From assembly GCA_037367405.1 (NCBI GenBank), contig JAZKJV010003370.1, forward strand, positions 744,001 to 808,000: a stretch of DNA of 64,000 nt, written 5' to 3'. Of the stretch, positions 33,020 to 44,580 are shown piece after piece; position 1 is the first letter of the stretch, and each line of letters starts with the position of its first letter. The DNA comes from Ottelia alismoides (lineage: Eukaryota > Streptophyta > Magnoliopsida > Alismatales > Hydrocharitaceae). The notes under the pieces were generated by a model. The model had not been told where the DNA came from and made no database searches. It saw nothing but the letters and a program-made list of their open reading frames with translations. The translations under genes and the position numbers were made by a program.

Positions 33020-36000
33020 TGATGAATCTGTGATTCATGACTCTAAAAGTTGAAAATAGAGCTTTGTTCCCGAGTAATTAGCTGCATATTTCCACTTATA
33101 TTGCATAATTAGCATTCATGCATGCATTGATAATATCTGCATTTTAGCATTCATATTGCATTGAATAAGAAGCCAAATTCACTTGTAAATGTTCACCTGT
33201 ATATTAGATAAAATACCTTGCTTGTATATATTTTATATTAACTCTAGATGTAATAAAACCAACTCTATTGTGTATATATTACTAACACTAATTAAAGAAA
33301 ATATCAAAAAATACTAACTTGTAAAATTACCCAATAAAACCCCAACCCAAGTTTGAAACCATGAACCTTAAAATGTGCATATCTCTCTCATACAGTCTCC
33401 GAATTAGGTCTACTCACTTTTAAAGTAATATACATTCAAAGACCTTCAAAACAAGACCAATTTCATTAAAATCGGAGCTTGTATGCATGATTTGTGTTTT
33501 GGCCCCCTTTTGTATATTGCACATATTGACCGTTTTGCCCTTCATTTATTTTCTTAATAATTAAAAATCCAAAAAAAATTAGATTAAGTTGTAAATATTC
33601 TTCTCATATTTCCTCTATGTTTATTTTGATTTTTCTCTTATTGAAAAATGATAAAAAATTACAAAAGATAAAATGCGGTATTTTATATCTATAAGGTACC
33701 ACTCAAAAATACATTTTGTACAGATGATCTCATTTGATTTTTGGCCCTTCACGAAAGTTGTAGATCTCATCGAGACGGGCAACTTTTGTGTTGACCACTT
33801 TTTGATTTAATCCCTTCTTTATTTCTTTTTAATTTTCTTTACGTTTAATTTTTGAATTTTCTAGGAGCGACGTGGCAGCTCCTGGAGCCGCCACATGTCA
33901 CGCCCTTTTTTATCATTTTATTAATTTCATATTTTATTTATTTTATTATTATTTATTTGTAATTAATTTTTTATTTACATTTAACTATTTATTTTAATTT
34001 ATTTTAATTTTTATTTATTACTTTATTATTTTACCTTTATTTTCTCATCTTTATTTTTAGTAGCCTACTTTTATTATTTTATTTATTCATATTTTACTTC
34101 TTCTCCTTACTTGTCTTTCACTCCAAGCCACCACCTCCTCCATTTTCTCCATCTTCTCCACTCACTTTCGAACTCCCTTCCCTTCCTTTTTATTCCACTC
34201 GCCCTCTCCATTTTTTATCATCCGCCATTTAGAAGAAAAAGTAACTATAGCTCCTCCCAAATCTCAATGACAGCGAGGTCAGGTTCTTGTCGAGCGACGA
34301 CGGTGAAATTCATCTCGGCGTGATCCGCGGAGACATCCGCATCTCAGCTCTCATCCGAGCTGCTGTTGAGTCTCGTCGTGTGCGCCCACGACTCGAGGCG
34401 ACGACGGAAGCCGCACGACGCGGCTCCACAATCCGGCGAACCGCAGGTAAGTTCTCAATCTTTTCTTGTCAATTTTTTTATCTAACAAATTTCCTTCCTT
34501 GTTTTATCATCATCACATAAAAATTACAGTACCACTATCATCACCACCATCATCACCATCATCAAATCGCCATCACCATCACCAAACCACCAGTTCATTT
34601 CAATTCATACACATTTTTGTTCCTGTTTACATTAAAAAAATTACAACAAAAAAATTGCAAAAAAAAAGAAAAAAAAGTTGTTGGTCCACTGTGGCTAGCC
34701 ACGCAGCCACCAGCCCCTGGCCACTCCACCGGTGCACCTCCTCCTCGCGCGCACACCGACGCCACCTCGCCACCCGCAGGTGTTGCTCCCAACCGCCTCG
34801 TCGTAGCACGGCCCCACGCCTCCACGTGCGGCTGGGCGCCGCCCAGCACCACCACTCGTACGCCGCCCCGCGCTACTCCTCTACCACGCGCCCAGCGCGT
34901 AGCGCCCAACTCGTCGCCTCAGCTGCGGTGCTCGGCCGCCTCCCGCGTCGTGCACCCCACTGGCCAGAGCAACGTCGTGCCTCCCCCGTGCGATCCGCTG
35001 CGAGCCGTGACCGCGCGGAGCTCGCGCCACCGCCTGCGCGTGGAGCTCACGCTGCTCACGCCACTGCATCGGCCACCTCTGCCCTCCTTCGCGGGCGTGC
35101 CGCCCGCGTACCTCCTCCGCCATCCCGTGCGCCATCGACACCGACGCCGCCGTCGCCCTTGTACGCAAGGCTCTTGTTCCCTAGCTGTCCATGTCTGTGC
35201 CTAACTTGCACGAGAAGAAAAACAAAAGGTTCATTTGCCTTTTTATGAAAATTGCAATAGAACTCCTTTCAGTTTCAGTAATTACAAAGGTGCCCTTAGG
35301 CACAGTTGTTTGTTTATTAATTCATTTTCAGTATTGCATTGACACCCGTGGGTTCTCATGAACATTTGGACCTAAAAATAGCATCATTTATTCTAATGAA
35401 AAATATCATGTTGTAGAGCACCAAATTCTCTATCGTGTGGCTATTTGTTTGTATTTTTGTGAGCATCCAATTATTTATTAAAACTCAGAGATTGCAAATC
35501 AGTGAAATTTTACCGCTCTGAAATTCGCACAGGCTTATTTATTGCTCCACAAATTGTGTAAAAACTCCGAATGATGCCTCTAAGTGTGATTTAATTACAG
35601 TATAAATTTCGTCCAATTCGGAGTTGTGTTATGCATAAAATAAATTCCTTAGTGAATTAGGTAATTGATTTTTAATTAATTCCACGAATAAGATTTTTTA
35701 GAAATTTCAACTCTCATGGATTCCTTATTGAAACATCTATTTGAGATAAATAGCTCCTTGGAGAATTCGATTTCTGGATTAATTAGGAATTAAATACCCG
35801 TAGTCACTCTATTTTCAGTAAGTAATTCATAAAAAAACATAAAGTGTCAGAAAAATCTAAAAAACAGTATAGCTTCATTTCATCATATTTAACTTTCACT
35901 AAATTTTTCATAATTTTTGCATATCATTTGCACGAAAATCTGCATAAAAACCCCAAAAAAGTTTGCATTTTTCATTTGTGCATTTTAAATCCAAATATTC

Positions 36001-36407
36001 CAAAAAATCCATTTTGAATTCGTTGTTGTATTAGGTTTACAGGAAAAATATAACTTGGCCAATTTGGATTATTTTAGATTTAAATTAAATTAGACTAATT
36101 TGTTGATTTTCTTAATAACCTAGTGCATTCGCATCATTGCATTTGACATTTTATTGCATAAAAAAAGTACAAAAAATCCCACTTGGAAAACCGTAATCTA
36201 ATCACTCTAACTTGATCCCGAGTTGTTCCTTTGCCACCTTGAGTCGACCCTGGGGCTTGCTTAGGCTAAATAAATATAAAACCGTACGTTAATTCATTCG
36301 ACGATTAATCGAGTCGTGCGGTTAATTTTTGATCGATGCGGATCTATCCGACTGCAACGAAACCGTTAATTCGACACCATTAACAAGGGTAGATCCGCGC
36401 CCCGTCA
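33020..36407 (+). mobile_element. NA-A 3' LTR
   Basis: TGATGAATC...CCCGTCA, 3388 bases. The first 21 bases form an imperfect palindrome (TGATGAATC/GATTCATGA). Same internal landmarks as the 5' LTR, including the 41-base palindrome (33750-33790), CAC/CAT array, GC-rich block (34670-35200) and TTGCA...CCC phrases (35249-35348). Confidence 0.9.
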
Positions 36408-37250
36408 TGCACAGATATTCCATGTTTGCTTTGAAAAATTCCAAAAAAATTATACAATCATGTTTTAAAATTTTCAAAAAAATAGTGTGTTCATTATAAT
36501 ATCTAGTACCCCTAGACCAAAAATCCCTAAAAATGGAAAAAGAAAATGAGACAAAATAAAAAGCTCTAAAATCCTATAAAAATAAAAATTCTTCAAAATC
36601 CCAAAAATATTTCTTCATGTTGTGAAATTATATTTATATATTTAATATATATTAAAATTGATTTGGAAAAATTTTGAGGCTTTTTGTTATTTTAATCCCC
36701 AAATCAATTCTGCCTATTTAATTAATCCTTATTTTGGGATATTTTGGACTTTAAAAATACATAAAAATTAACAAAAGTATTTGAAAAATCACAAAAAACA
36801 ATATAAAATTAAAAAAATAAAAAACTATATTCTTTTATTTTTGAATACTTTTTCTATATTTATATCTATGTTGCCTTATATAGTATCTTTTTACTTCTAT
36901 ATAAATTATATCTAGTATAATTTTTCTAAATACCTTTATATATTTTTAATACCTTTAAAAAATAAAGCGGACTGTAACTTTAGTTATTTCTTGATTTTTG
37001 TGGAATTATTATATATTATATATATTGTTTATTTTATCCATTTTACTTATATTTATCTATATACATATCTATATTATATAACATTATATTAAAAATAAAT
37101 TAAAAAGCAGAAAATATAAAGATAAAACAAAAATTATAAAATTTAAAATGAAATATATAATTTAAAGTCTATAAAAAATGAATACAAAATTTAAAAAATC
37201 CACTTTATTTGATTAATAGTGTGCATACCTATAATTTAAAGACCGACCTC
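36408..37250 (+). mobile_element. LTR tail of Ath-4 (AT-rich)
   Basis: Very AT-rich, with many 'aaaaatccataaaa'-like phrases resembling 20200-21000 of the Ath-2 LTR. The resemblance is judged by eye in low-complexity sequence. No gene, TATA box or clear terminal CA was found. Confidence 0.45.
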
Positions 37251-38920
37251 CACTCATCTCGGTCTTCTACTTGGGTGCTGACCAGGAGATAGTACGAGAG
37301 AGGAGCAAGGAGAGGAGAAGAGCAGCCATGTTTAGTTTTTATTTTATATTTTGTGAGGAGAGTGATTTATTTTTGTAAATTAATTTGTACTTAACTTGGA
37401 CACTACCCCACACTTAGAGAGGTCCACTACCCATGTGATTTTTCACCTGGTGTCCTCGTTACAATTTTTCATGTTTTCCCACCTTTCTTTTATTTTGTTT
37501 CTCACGTTTTGAGCTTTCTGCCTTTGTTTATATTTGTTTTATGTGAGTGAGACCTTAGACATTAGGTTGTTTGACTCGGTAGCTAGGTCCAAAGCCCTAA
37601 TTACATTGCATGTACCTATAGTGATGCACGCTTGGACTCAGTTAAAATTAATTATTGATTATTTGGGCTTGAGATCGTGCACCAAGAGAATTTCTATACA
37701 ACGCTTGCAGGACCTGTTGTGGCAGGTACCGATGAACTTCCAAGACCAGACTATCAGATCTCATTTCTGAATAATTAGCATTTGGTTATTCCCGATAATA
37801 GCAACTACAGCTTATGACATTTTCTCGCTTTTGCATATATAGTGTTAATATTTCAATTCTGTCTTGCATTTCGCATGGAGAGAGAATGGAAGCACTATAA
37901 GTAATTATATCTTTGCATGCATCATTAGTCACTAAGGCGAGATTTCCATATTAGTGACAACTTGCACAACTTTTCGCCCTCTTCCCTTGTGTTTATATAA
38001 CTTAGGATTAAAGGAAAAATTCAAAAAAAATCATTAGGCGACTTTCTGAAAAATACTCAAAAAATGGAAACTCAAAAAATTAAAACAAGGGGATTGCTAA
38101 TAACACTTTGACCTTAAAAAAATCGTAATGGACATCATTGTTTTGGTTTCATAAAGCCCTCATTATTTTCAGGCACTTTCCAGACCGAGTGAGGTGTAAC
38201 CCATAAGGATAGAGCCCAAATCCTGATCTGTGGCACTTTGATTATCACTTGGGATGGCGAAGTATTGGTGCTTCTCTATCGTATGTGACAGAGTAGGGCC
38301 TTGTTGAGCACGGTGTTCCTGCCTTGTATGGAGAATCCATCTTTTTTTGGAGTACTGAGCATAGACCATGCCTTCATGGGTGTGTCTGTCTCATCAGTTT
38401 GCGTCCAAGTAGGTCCTTGCACGCTCACAGGTGATTCCATTGCGAGCAAGGTCCGAAGTAGTGGTTTCGCCTATTGGCTTCCTTTCTTATTCTTGGCTGA
38501 GTAGCCCCCCCATGAGATCAAAGACCTTTCAATGCATAGATCACCTGTTACAAAGGCGATGGAAGAAGTACGAGGTGCTTTCCTGGTAGTACATTTACTT
38601 CTATAGAGTTAGCGATCATAAGGACTCGTTATAAAATATTGCCTGCAACACAAAAACAAAATTGAAAAGATAAAAAAATAGCCGAACTCTTACGGCTTCA
38701 CCTGTGTTGAGTTGGTGAACCCATAATTGTTTGGTGTTTGTTTGATTTAGTTATGTTCAAAGATCAAGTCTCCCACATTTGTGCCTTTTTTACTTTCATA
38801 TGTTTTATTTCTCATTTGACCCCCTGCTCATTTCGAGCCTTCTACTGTTCTGCACTCTCTTTATTCCTTGCTTGACCACCATATCTTTCATCCATTCGCG
38901 ATCCTCCTTTTAACATTTGA
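37251..38920 (+). other. Leader of Ath-4
   Basis: Corresponds to the NA-A and NA-B leaders. Phrases such as 'tcttgcatttcgcatggag' and 'gcactataagtaattatatc' match 'gcatcc...gagctggaggcactgtaagtattctt' of NA-B in the same order. The tandem leader hairpins are not preserved clearly. The primer site itself is not recognisable. Small frames here are not convincing. Confidence 0.55.
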
Positions 38921-40360
38921 GATGGCAATACATGGATGGCTTAGTCGCGACCCCATCGACACCTACATCAATTCCATGCACTCGTCTTCTCCATTAATTT
39001 GGGACGATTCCCTAGAATCTCGTCGGACTCCACGAACTGATCTCCTGACTCCGCTCCTTCTTCAATAATCTGGAATAACTCTTGTCTTGAACTTTTCCCA
39101 TTTTGGATGGAAATTGATTTCACTCCTTACACCTCACCATCCTTAATGAAATTCTGTGTTGACCTTAACATAGAACGATTCTCTACATTTGGTGCTTCAA
39201 TACATACTGGTCGGGGCATAATTCCATGTGCAGATCACGATCCTGATCTGGATCCAGAGATTCTCTCGGATTCAGAGTCAGATAGAGAGATAGATCCCGA
39301 AGGAATAAGGAAGGGACCGCAGCACCCGTCGCAGCCACATACAGAGCAGGGTCAGCTAGACCAAAATGCCATGAATGCCCAGCTTCTCTCCTCCATTCAG
39401 GTGATACAACAGTAGCTCAACAACCAGGCATTGGCCCAAGTCGCCTTCGAGGACATGCTCAATGATCTAAGGATGAGGAGAGAAAACCCAGGAGGAGGAA
39501 GAGAAGAAGAAGGAAGAGCAGGTGGAGGCCATACAGGCCCTGAAGAAGAAGCCCGAGTGGAGAGGCCCAAGATGACTATCAAGGAAGCTTGCAATCTTGG
39601 AGCCGAACAAGTCATAGAGTGGATCTAGATCCCAGTGATCCACGCCATATTTGAATTGAGCTTTAGCTTTTGGCGCTTCTACCTAGTTTTCATGGCAATG
39701 CAAATGAGGAACCCTATATCCACCTACAATAGTTCGGATGCATTTTTGGTACAACGCACTACCTTAACATACCGTTAGGAGTAGTCAAAATGACGATATT
39801 CCCATTCAGTCTCTAGGACAAGGCCATTAATTGGATCAACCACTTGGGGAAGGTCGTCACAACATGGGAAGAGCTTAAGTCTGCCTTCTTGCACAAATAT
39901 TATCCTCTTCGGCAACTTAACCAGATGCGCACTGGCATTGCCAACTTCACCCAGGCCACCCATGAAACCATTCATGAGGCTTGGGAGAGGCTTACCAAAT
40001 TGTAATAGAGATGTCCTCGTCATGACATTCCTAAGACCAGCTTGGTCTAGCACTTCTTTCGGGGACTTACAATTGAAAGTCAGAAGCTCGTGGATGTCAC
40101 ATGTGGCAACTCGCATTTCAACAAAGATGAGGAAGTCGTCTATCTGATCTTTGAGGAGATGGTCAAAGGAGAGGTTACCTCATCATTATCTTGTGCCTAT
40201 CAACACCAGCCCCACACTCTTCAGAAGCTAGTTCATATGGCATCTTCATACAAGCTGGACAGGGATGAAAGTTCCAACCTAAGCATCATAGGGTATCACC
40301 TTTCCAAGGTGGATATCATCGAGAAAGGATCATCGGACCTCGAGAAACTTATTGTGATCT
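38921..40360 (+). pseudogene. Gag polyprotein, capsid-type region (Ath-4)
   Basis: Gag builds the particle that packages element RNA. ATG 38921 opens a 48-codon frame; a second frame (39107-39415) reads through an acidic stretch DPDLDPEILSDSESDRE. The capsid-type domain is at 39790-40170, where shifting frames give DKAINWINHLGKVVTTWEEL, SAFLHKYYPLRQLNQMRT and HETIHEAWERLTKL. These match the retrotransposon gag family (F-x-L...A..W...L...TW..L...F...Y.P). Several stops. About 300 residues if joined; not functional as it stands. Confidence 0.75.
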
Positions 40361-41420
40361 AATAGAGGACACAAAATATGGACAAGTTGGACCAGATTAC
40401 CAAGCAGTTGGAGCTGCTAGGCAGCACGATTAGCACCAGCAATTCCGTGTCTGCATCGGCTACCACTTTTGCCAAGTTAAAGGAACCAGCATCGCCACAA
40501 CCTCCTCAACAGCATCAGACCCAGTCAACGGTCTAGCACGTCTACTGCGTACAGGACCCAGAACAGACATCTCCATAGCAACCATAGTTGTAACTGGTAG
40601 TCTATTAGCCTGAGCCCCAGCCTATGCAAGATCCATGTTTCCCTCCTCTACCTCTCATTCAAGAGGTGAATGATGTTTGGGTTAATGATGCACAACCGAC
40701 CCATCCAGGCGGACCTCAACAGGGCCAGCAGTTAGGAAACTGCTAGTTCCCTCAACAACAAGGAGGGAGGTTTGTCCAGAATCAACCTCAATACCACCAG
40801 CAGTTTCCACAAAACTATGGTAATTGGATACAGAATCAGTACCAACAACCGCAGTACCATCGTTTTGACAAAATCAGCAGTACTCAGTTGTGCCATATCA
40901 GAAACCTCCTCAGTACCAGCAGTAATACCATCCTTCTCCTCAGTACTACAATCAGTACTCCCACCAGCAGCCTCCACACTAATCCCAGCATCAGTGTGGA
41001 CAACAAACCGAATCATACGAGGCTGCCCCTCCTGTGAATCCCACCATGGATTGCATGGCTCAGCTAGTGAAAAGCCTAGCAAAGATGAGCCATAAATTCG
41101 ATGACCTTACCACTACGAAGACATCCATCCTAGCATAGGTGGAGGCTAATCCCAACAATATCCGCAAGACAGAGCAGATAGACTGTGCTTTCTATCTGGT
41201 CTAATAGAGTCATATAAATGAATTGTTTTTAACTATTGCTATCACTCTTAGGATAGGTAGGACCCTGCAGTCGTCCGCTACAATGAAGGGGAAGAATAAA
41301 GGTTCGCCATACGAATCATCATCTTCCGCATCAGCCGATCCAACATCTAGGCCGGGTGAGGAAGAAGAAGGAGGAGAAGCACAATCAACAAAATGGCAAA
41401 AAATAGAAAAATAAAAAAAT
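40361..41420 (+). pseudogene. Gln-rich gag C-terminal region (Ath-4)
   Basis: In changing frames the sequence is dominated by CAG/CAA codons, with phrases like FPQNYGNWIQNQYQQPQYH near 40790. It leads to MDCMAQLVKSLAKMSHKFDD near 41045 and a Ser/Glu-rich frame (41223-41414). It lies between capsid and protease. No CCHC zinc knuckle is visible. A similar Gln/His-rich stretch is in Ath-5 near 61000-61090. Confidence 0.55.
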
Positions 41421-41498
41421 CCAAAATGATAGCACCATCAGCCATAGCCGGAGCACCAGCTAGCCAGCCTTGAGGAGACAACACCTGCAGTTGATCCA

Positions 41499-42350
41499 GT
41501 GCCAACTGATGGAGCCCTGCCTGTAGATTTTGGATGCCCACTTTTATTGGATGTCCCCACTCATTTTAATCATCAATTTGTACAACCTGATGTGGGAACA
41601 GATTTTGATGTAAATAAGGAAATTGTTTTTACTGGTGCTTTTGATTATGTAAATATTCCTTTTCTAAAAAAATTAAAAATTTGAAATCAACCTTGTTTGA
41701 TCTCGAGGTTGTTGAGATTATTCAGAATCTTGTGCTTGAAACACCCTTTCTCAAAGCCATAAAGTGCATGCCTAACATCAAGAAAGGTATGAAAAAAAGC
41801 ATGTACTTCAAAGAGATAGCTGCGCAAAACTCGTGAAAGAAATGTAAAGCATATTTAACTATAGCCACATTAAATGTAATCAGCAATCTCCCAATGAAAA
41901 AGAAGGATATGGGAGCTCCTCTATTCATATGCCAGATGTTCGATCAAGAGTTCGACCGAACTCTACTTGACAGTGGTTCCTCGATGAACCTGATGCCCAC
42001 TTCATTACTCAAAGAGTTTGGGTTGGGACCATGCTCAAGTCTACTAGAATGATTCTGCAGTTAGTAGACACATTTATCAAGCAGCCCAGAGGAATCTTGT
42101 AGGATGTCATCATCACCATTCAGGGAATGCAGTTCCCTGTGGACTTCATCGTGTTAGAGATGGACACCTCAGCTCCTCTTCTTCATACCCCGATAATCCT
42201 TGGACGATCATTGCTTCGAACAGCTGAAGCAATGGTGAACTATAGAGCCAAGCATACCACCTTCTGCTCAAACAGTGACAAGGTGCTAATTGAGATGATC
42301 CAAGTGCAGAAACCATTAGATCATGCATCAGACGAGAGTGAGCCTACATA
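41499..42350 (+). pseudogene. Gypsy aspartic protease (Ath-4)
   Basis: The active-site block near 41940-42010 reads FDRTLLDSGSSMNLMPTSLL, with the canonical D-S-G-S-S. The ADRS block is decayed, but KQPRGILQDVI-like sequence follows near 42080. Then an open frame (42127-42351) gives FPVDFIVLEMDTSAPLLHTP and IILGRSLLRTAEAMVNY. It is the best-kept protease site in the window, but split by stops at 41682 and in the region 42030-42110. Confidence 0.8.
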
Positions 42351-42405
42351 GCAGTAAACAGAAGACTGCGACTTTCTTGCCGAAATCTTTGATACAAATC
42401 TATTT

Positions 42406-42966
42406 ATGGATGATATTGAAACCCACGAGTTCCTCTCCATGGAAGAAGTAGTGGATAGCACAATCGAGCTCTCAGATATCCTCGATGACAAGATTTTTGC
42501 TGAGTGGCCTGATGAATACCTCTATGGCTACCTGCCCCTAGCAGAGCAAGAGGCACTTATTGCAGACTTCTCTGAACAAGATTCTGTGATAGAAGAATTC
42601 TGTACAGCATTGGATGTAGAGCCCACAATGCCTTTGGTGGACACCATATAGTTCAAAGACCCGACACCTTTACCATGTACAGTACCTGAAGTCACCACCA
42701 AGCTGAATCATACCCCACTTGAGCTCAAGCCACTTCCATCAAATATGAAGTATGACTTCCTTGTGGGTGTGTAGAATATGTTCCCCGTGATTATCAATTC
42801 ACAACTGACCGAGGAACAATAATCTCATCTGCTCGAGGTTCTAGAAAGAAGCCACAAGGCCATAGGCTGGAAAACTTCAGATCTCCATGGGATAAACCCC
42901 TCATTATGTTTGCATCCCATGTATCTTGAGGAAGATATCAAGCCATCCTAAGAGTTCCAACAAAGA
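42406..42966 (+). pseudogene. Protease-RT linker (Ath-4)
   Basis: An 81-codon acidic frame (42406-42651) followed, after a stop, by LNHTPLELKPLPSNMKYDFL, LTEEQ, LLEVLERSHKAIGWKTSDL and HGINPSLCLHPMYLEEDIKP. The second part is the usual Athila linker leading into RT. Three single stops interrupt an otherwise kept frame. Confidence 0.75.
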
Positions 42967-43944
42967 TTGAATCCAAATCTCCAGGAGGTTGTGATGAATG
43001 AAATCATAAAATGGTGTGATGTGGGATTCATATATCCAATCATAAAATGGGTGAGCCCCTTGCACATTATGCCAAAGAAGTCAAGGATCATCATGATCAA
43101 GAATGACAAAGGAGAGGAGATCACAACCAGAGTACTGACATCTTGGCGCGCCTGTGTGAACTATATACAGTTGAATCTAGCAACCAAGAAGGACCATTTT
43201 CCGCTCCCCTTCATCGTCCAGATCATTGAACGATTGGTCATGAAGGAATATTTCTATTTCTTGGATGGATACTCTAATTACAACCAAGTCGCTATAGCTT
43301 CTAAGGATCAAGATAAAACAACCTTCACATGTTCATTTGGGACCTACGCCTTCTGCAGAATGCCATTCGATTTATGCAATGCTTAGGTGACATTTCAACG
43401 ATGCATGTTGGTCATATTAACAGATATGGTTGGAAGTTTTCTCAAGGCTTTCATGGATAACTTCTCGGTCTACAGAGACAGCTTCGATCAGTGCTTATCT
43501 TATTTAGACCGAGTTTTGAAGAGATGTTGTGAAGTGAACCTTGTGCTCTCTTGGGAGAAGAGCCATTTTATGGTGACCGAGGGTATTGTGCTAGTCCATG
43601 TCATATCAAAGCATGGCATGGAGGTGGACCCTGCGAAGGTGGATGCCATTTCAAAACTTGAGCCATCTACAAATCTGAAGCAAGTCAGATCATTTTTAGA
43701 GCACATCGGGTTTTACAGCGATTCATCAAAGACTTCAGTAATAGCCCGACCACTGACTGAGCTTCTGAGCAAGGAGGCAGATTTTATCATTGACGATAGA
43801 GTCCTCCAAGCATTCAATCATCTAAAAGAACTAATCACCCATTCCCCTATCCTTCAACCACAAATTGGTCTCTCCCTTTTGAGATCATGAAAGATGCCTC
43901 GGACTACGCCATTGGAGCAGTTCTAGGACAACGAAGAGAAAACT
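42967..43944 (+). pseudogene. Gypsy reverse transcriptase and RNase H start (Ath-4)
   Basis: Frame kept over 308 codons with one stop (TAG 43384-43386) directly after MPFDLCNA. Blocks: KWVSPLHIMPKKS (residue 20), a Trp-Arg-x-Cys-Val-x-Tyr block (60), HFPLPFIVQIIERL (76), YNQVAIASKDQDKTTFTCSF (101), then FQRCM, FMDNFSVYRDSF, SFLEHIGFY, RPLTELLSKEADFIIDD. The catalytic box reads FMDN, so the second aspartate is lost. At 43890 the frame shifts into RNase H (DASDYAIGAVLGQRRE), and at 43945 the match jumps back to the thumb region. Confidence 0.85.
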
Positions 43945-44271
43945 TGATCCACCAACCAACGCCAAGTCAATAAGGTCATTTCTGAAGCATGTTGGATTCT
44001 ATAGAAGATTCATTCAGGATTTTTCAAAGATTTTCCGACCACTAACTGAGTTCTTAAGCTAAGACATAGTGTTCATTATAGATCACAAGTGTCTTGAGGC
44101 TTTTGAGTTATTAAAGAGAAAGATTATTAACTCGCATCTCTTACAAGCTCCTGACTGGTCTCTTCCCTTTGTGATCATGACTAACGCATCAGATTTTGCT
44201 ATAGGAGTTGTGTTAGGGCAGAGGAGAGATGAGATTTCCTTTGCTATCCACTATGTGAGAAAAGTTTTGAA
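43945..44271 (+). pseudogene. Second, out-of-order RT thumb/RNase H fragment
   Basis: From KLDPPTNAKSIRSFLKHVGF at 43945 the sequence repeats the RT thumb just left behind in Ath-4, then RPLTEFLS, FIIDHKCLEAFELLKRKI and WSLPFVIMTNASDFAIGVVLG, up to HYVRKVLN at 44271. KLDPPTN matches Ath-5 better than Ath-4 (KLEPSTN), so it comes from another copy. One stop at 44061-44063. Confidence 0.85.
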
Positions 44272-44580
44272 TCTTGCAGGTCATCATATCTATATCATTC
44301 CCAATGATAAGGACGTCATCTACGTAAAACACGATGAACACAATGGCACTCCCACTAAGCTTCTTGTATAAACATGGTTCATCATGATTATGAACAAAAT
44401 CATAACTCTTTATGGTTTTGTCAAATCTGATGTTCCACCCACGAGAAGCTTGCTTGAGCCCATAAATGGATTTCTTCAGTTTGCATACTTTGACTTCCTC
44501 GGTTATGAAGCCCTGGGATTGCTCCATATAGATATCCTCCTTAAGGTATCCATTGAGGAAAGCCATCTTGACGTCCATCT
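44272..44580 (-). pseudogene. Antisense copia reverse transcriptase fragment
   Basis: About 100 uninterrupted codons on the minus strand starting MDVKMAFLNGYLKEDIYMEQ, then KLKKSIYGLKQASRGWNIRF and FIVFYVDDVLIIGND. The catalytic YVDD is intact. It is a piece from the middle of copia RT with neither end, joined on its low-coordinate side to a plus-strand gypsy RNase H and on the other side to Ath-5 3' tract. It resembles the decayed copia at 2720-3020, notably in WNIRFD and KLSGS-IVFI. Confidence 0.9.

Larger units (their letters stand above)
23857..36407 (+). mobile_element. NA-A: non-autonomous Athila-like retrotransposon
   Basis: Near-complete element: 5' LTR (left end replaced), primer site, leader, ORF1, ORF2, hairpin tract, 3' tract, polypurine tract, 3' LTR. 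No RT, RNase H or integrase is present anywhere in its 5.9 kb internal region. The two LTRs look near-identical by eye from 23857/33220 onward, apart from scattered substitutions and small indels, which suggests a fairly recent insertion. No target-site duplication is visible, because the left end was recombined (TCAAG at 23544-23548 against TGCAC after 36407). Confidence 0.85.
36408..43944 (+). mobile_element. Ath-4: Athila-type gypsy element with gag
   Basis: LTR tail, leader, gag, Gln-rich region, protease, linker and RT/RNase H on the plus strand. It ends in RNase H at about 43944, where a second RT fragment begins. It is the only element here with a capsid-type gag domain and a canonical D-S-G-S-S protease site. 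The left part of its LTR is probably the 23549-23856 piece, with NA-A sitting inside the LTR. Confidence 0.75.

Noticed and set aside
40732..41095. Two long frames on opposite strands in the Ath-4 Gln-rich region
   Set aside because: Shadows of the CAG/CAA-rich gag frame; long open frames on the other strand of such repeats are expected.
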